From an uncultured Roseburia sp. (GTDB lineage: Bacteria; Bacillota; Clostridia; Lachnospirales; Lachnospiraceae): a DNA stretch of 6,252 bases. The notes beneath the pieces are model-generated. The model saw only the letters and a program-made list of their open reading frames with translations. It searched no databases and was not told the origin of the DNA. The stretch covers positions 1 to 6,252 of the forward strand of contig CAMSEJ010000153.1 in assembly GCA_947057405.1 (NCBI GenBank). The letters are read 5' to 3'. Shown piece after piece: positions 5,376 through 6,252 of the stretch (the first letter of the stretch is position 1; every line of letters starts with the position of its first letter). A program made the translations under genes and the position numbers.

Positions 5376-6252
5376 GCGCCTGCGTTTCTCGTCACTGTCA
5401 CACTGGCAGCTTTTTTCAGTTCCTCCATGACTTTTGCTTCGTCAGCAAGCGCAAGTGCCGCACAGGCGCGTATCTGCTCCAGCACAATCTGATACAGCGT
5501 GTCAAGTTCTAATCTGTGCTGGCTGCAATGTGCCACCCCGTAACGGTTATACTTTGCACAGGTCAGTATCCTTGTCTTAGCTTTTGCATTTGCCACACGC
5601 TGGTTCATGGTACCGCCGCATTCCCCGCATCTGACAAGTCCTGCAAATATCCCGTAATTACCCCATGCGTCAGGCCTCTTGCGCATCTTTACTTTTTCCT
5701 GCACAAGATTGTAAGTGTCCATGTCCACAAGCGGCTCATGCACATTCTCCACCCGTATCCATTCCTCCGGCTTCTTGTCGCCAAGCCATCCGACTTTGAA
5801 ACGGTAGTTTGCCTTCTGTGATGCTATCGTGCCGATATAGACGGGATTGGCTAATATCTGTTTGATTGTGGTAAAATCCCACATATATCTGCCGTTTTCC
5901 CCGTATTCCTTTTCCCACTTGCTTACGTGGTTGCGCAAGCCTTTCTTCCTGTTCCACCAGCAGGGCGCGGGGATTTTTTCTTCTTCAAGCCTGCGCCTGA
6001 TCCAGTTTGTTCCATGCCCTTCGGCCGCCCACCCGAATATTTTCTGAACAATCCAGGCAGTATCCTTGTCCGGTATCAGGAAATTCTTATCTTCCGGTGA
6101 CTTCATGTACCCGAACGGCGCGACGCATCCGGTAAACTTGCCTTTTTTCGCCTTGATGACATAAGAGGAATGTACCTTTTTCCCGATGTCTTTTGAGTAA
6201 ATCTCGTTGAAAACGCTGCGGAATGCGATAAGGTCATCATCTTTCCCCGTAT
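5372..6252 (-). CDS. Large serine recombinase, 5'-partial, N-terminal portion of split gene
   Basis: The gene enters from the right edge and stays open through the window end. The ATG at 6106 is internal, because good family sequence (A-F-R-S-V-F-N-E-I-Y-S-K-D-I-G-K-K-V) precedes it. This is the end of the catalytic domain; the active-site serine lies outside the window. Next comes the DNA-binding recombinase domain (G-C-V-A-P-F-G-Y to about 5760, including I-L-A-N-P-V-Y-I-G-T). A zinc ribbon follows, with cysteines encoded near 5629, 5620, 5560 and 5527 (C-G-E-C...C...C). The protein cuts and rejoins attachment sites of its element. The frame ends in V-T-V-T-R-N-A-G-A then TGA at 5372, after leaving the expected frame. 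The downstream segment continues the protein one frame over. Confidence 0.85.
   Translation of the reverse strand, partial: TGKDDDLIAFRSVFNEIYSKDIGKKVHSSYVIKAKKGKFTGCVAPFGYMKSPEDKNFLIPDKDTAWIVQKIFGWAAEGHGTNWIRRRLEEEKIPAPCWWNRKKGLRNHVSKWEKEYGENGRYMWDFTTIKQILANPVYIGTIASQKANYRFKVGWLGDKKPEEWIRVENVHEPLVDMDTYNLVQEKVKMRKRPDAWGNYGIFAGLVRCGECGGTMNQRVANAKAKTRILTCAKYNRYGVAHCSQHRLELDTLYQIVLEQIRACAALALADEAKVMEELKKAASVTVTRNAGA

Larger units (their letters stand above)
4854..6252. mobile_element. End of an integrative element carrying a large serine recombinase
   Basis: A large serine recombinase reads outward toward a short non-coding stretch with a hairpin and direct repeats. Beyond it lies a gene that has lost its 5' part. 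In many clostridial integrative elements of the Tn4451 type the recombinase gene sits at one end in this arrangement. The exact boundary is not visible; somewhere between about 4835 and 4920 fits best. The rest of the element would lie to the right of the window. Confidence 0.42.

Overview
The window looks like chromosomal DNA of a low-to-mid GC anaerobic Firmicute, most likely a gut Lachnospiraceae-type clostridium. This is inferred from purine-rich ribosome binding sites, the ABC-2 exporter style, a propeller-like membrane-anchored protein with a C-S-K-P-N-(C) motif, and a clostridial large serine recombinase. Every convincing gene lies on the minus strand, so the genes are read from high to low coordinates.

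Right part (about 4860-6252): the 3' two-thirds of a large serine recombinase that begins outside the window. A frame change near 5375-5416 separates the recombinase/zinc-ribbon part from its coiled-coil and C-terminal (DUF4368-like) part. After its stop codon come a hairpin with a T tract on the plus strand and two TTGATTGTG repeats. These probably belong to the end of an integrative element.

Middle (1600-4860): an operon of the ABC exporter type. It starts with the last ~47 codons of what looks like an extracellular solute-binding lipoprotein, whose 5' part is missing on the recombinase side. An intact ABC-2 ATPase gene follows (GTG start at 4706). Then comes a very large permease gene (start 3832, end 1600) that is no longer one frame. 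It has two single-base expansions of short A/T runs (at 3233-3239 and about 3118-3120). A third break near 1985-2025 looks like a deletion of about 100 bp. The permease consists of two homologous halves, and comparing them places the breaks.

Left part (321-1499): a membrane-anchored, probably beta-propeller protein of 392 codons interrupted by one in-frame TGA exactly where the family normally has a cysteine. Decay is the simplest reading, but a hairpin 24 nt downstream has the shape of a bacterial selenocysteine-insertion element, so this is worth checking. Positions 1-320 hold no convincing gene, only two GC-rich hairpins and weak plus-strand signals.

Taken together, the window shows an exporter operon truncated next to an integrative element and carrying several disabling changes, with only the ATPase fully intact. 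Three of the breaks can be explained by one-base changes in A/T runs, so sequencing error must be excluded before the locus is called degenerate.
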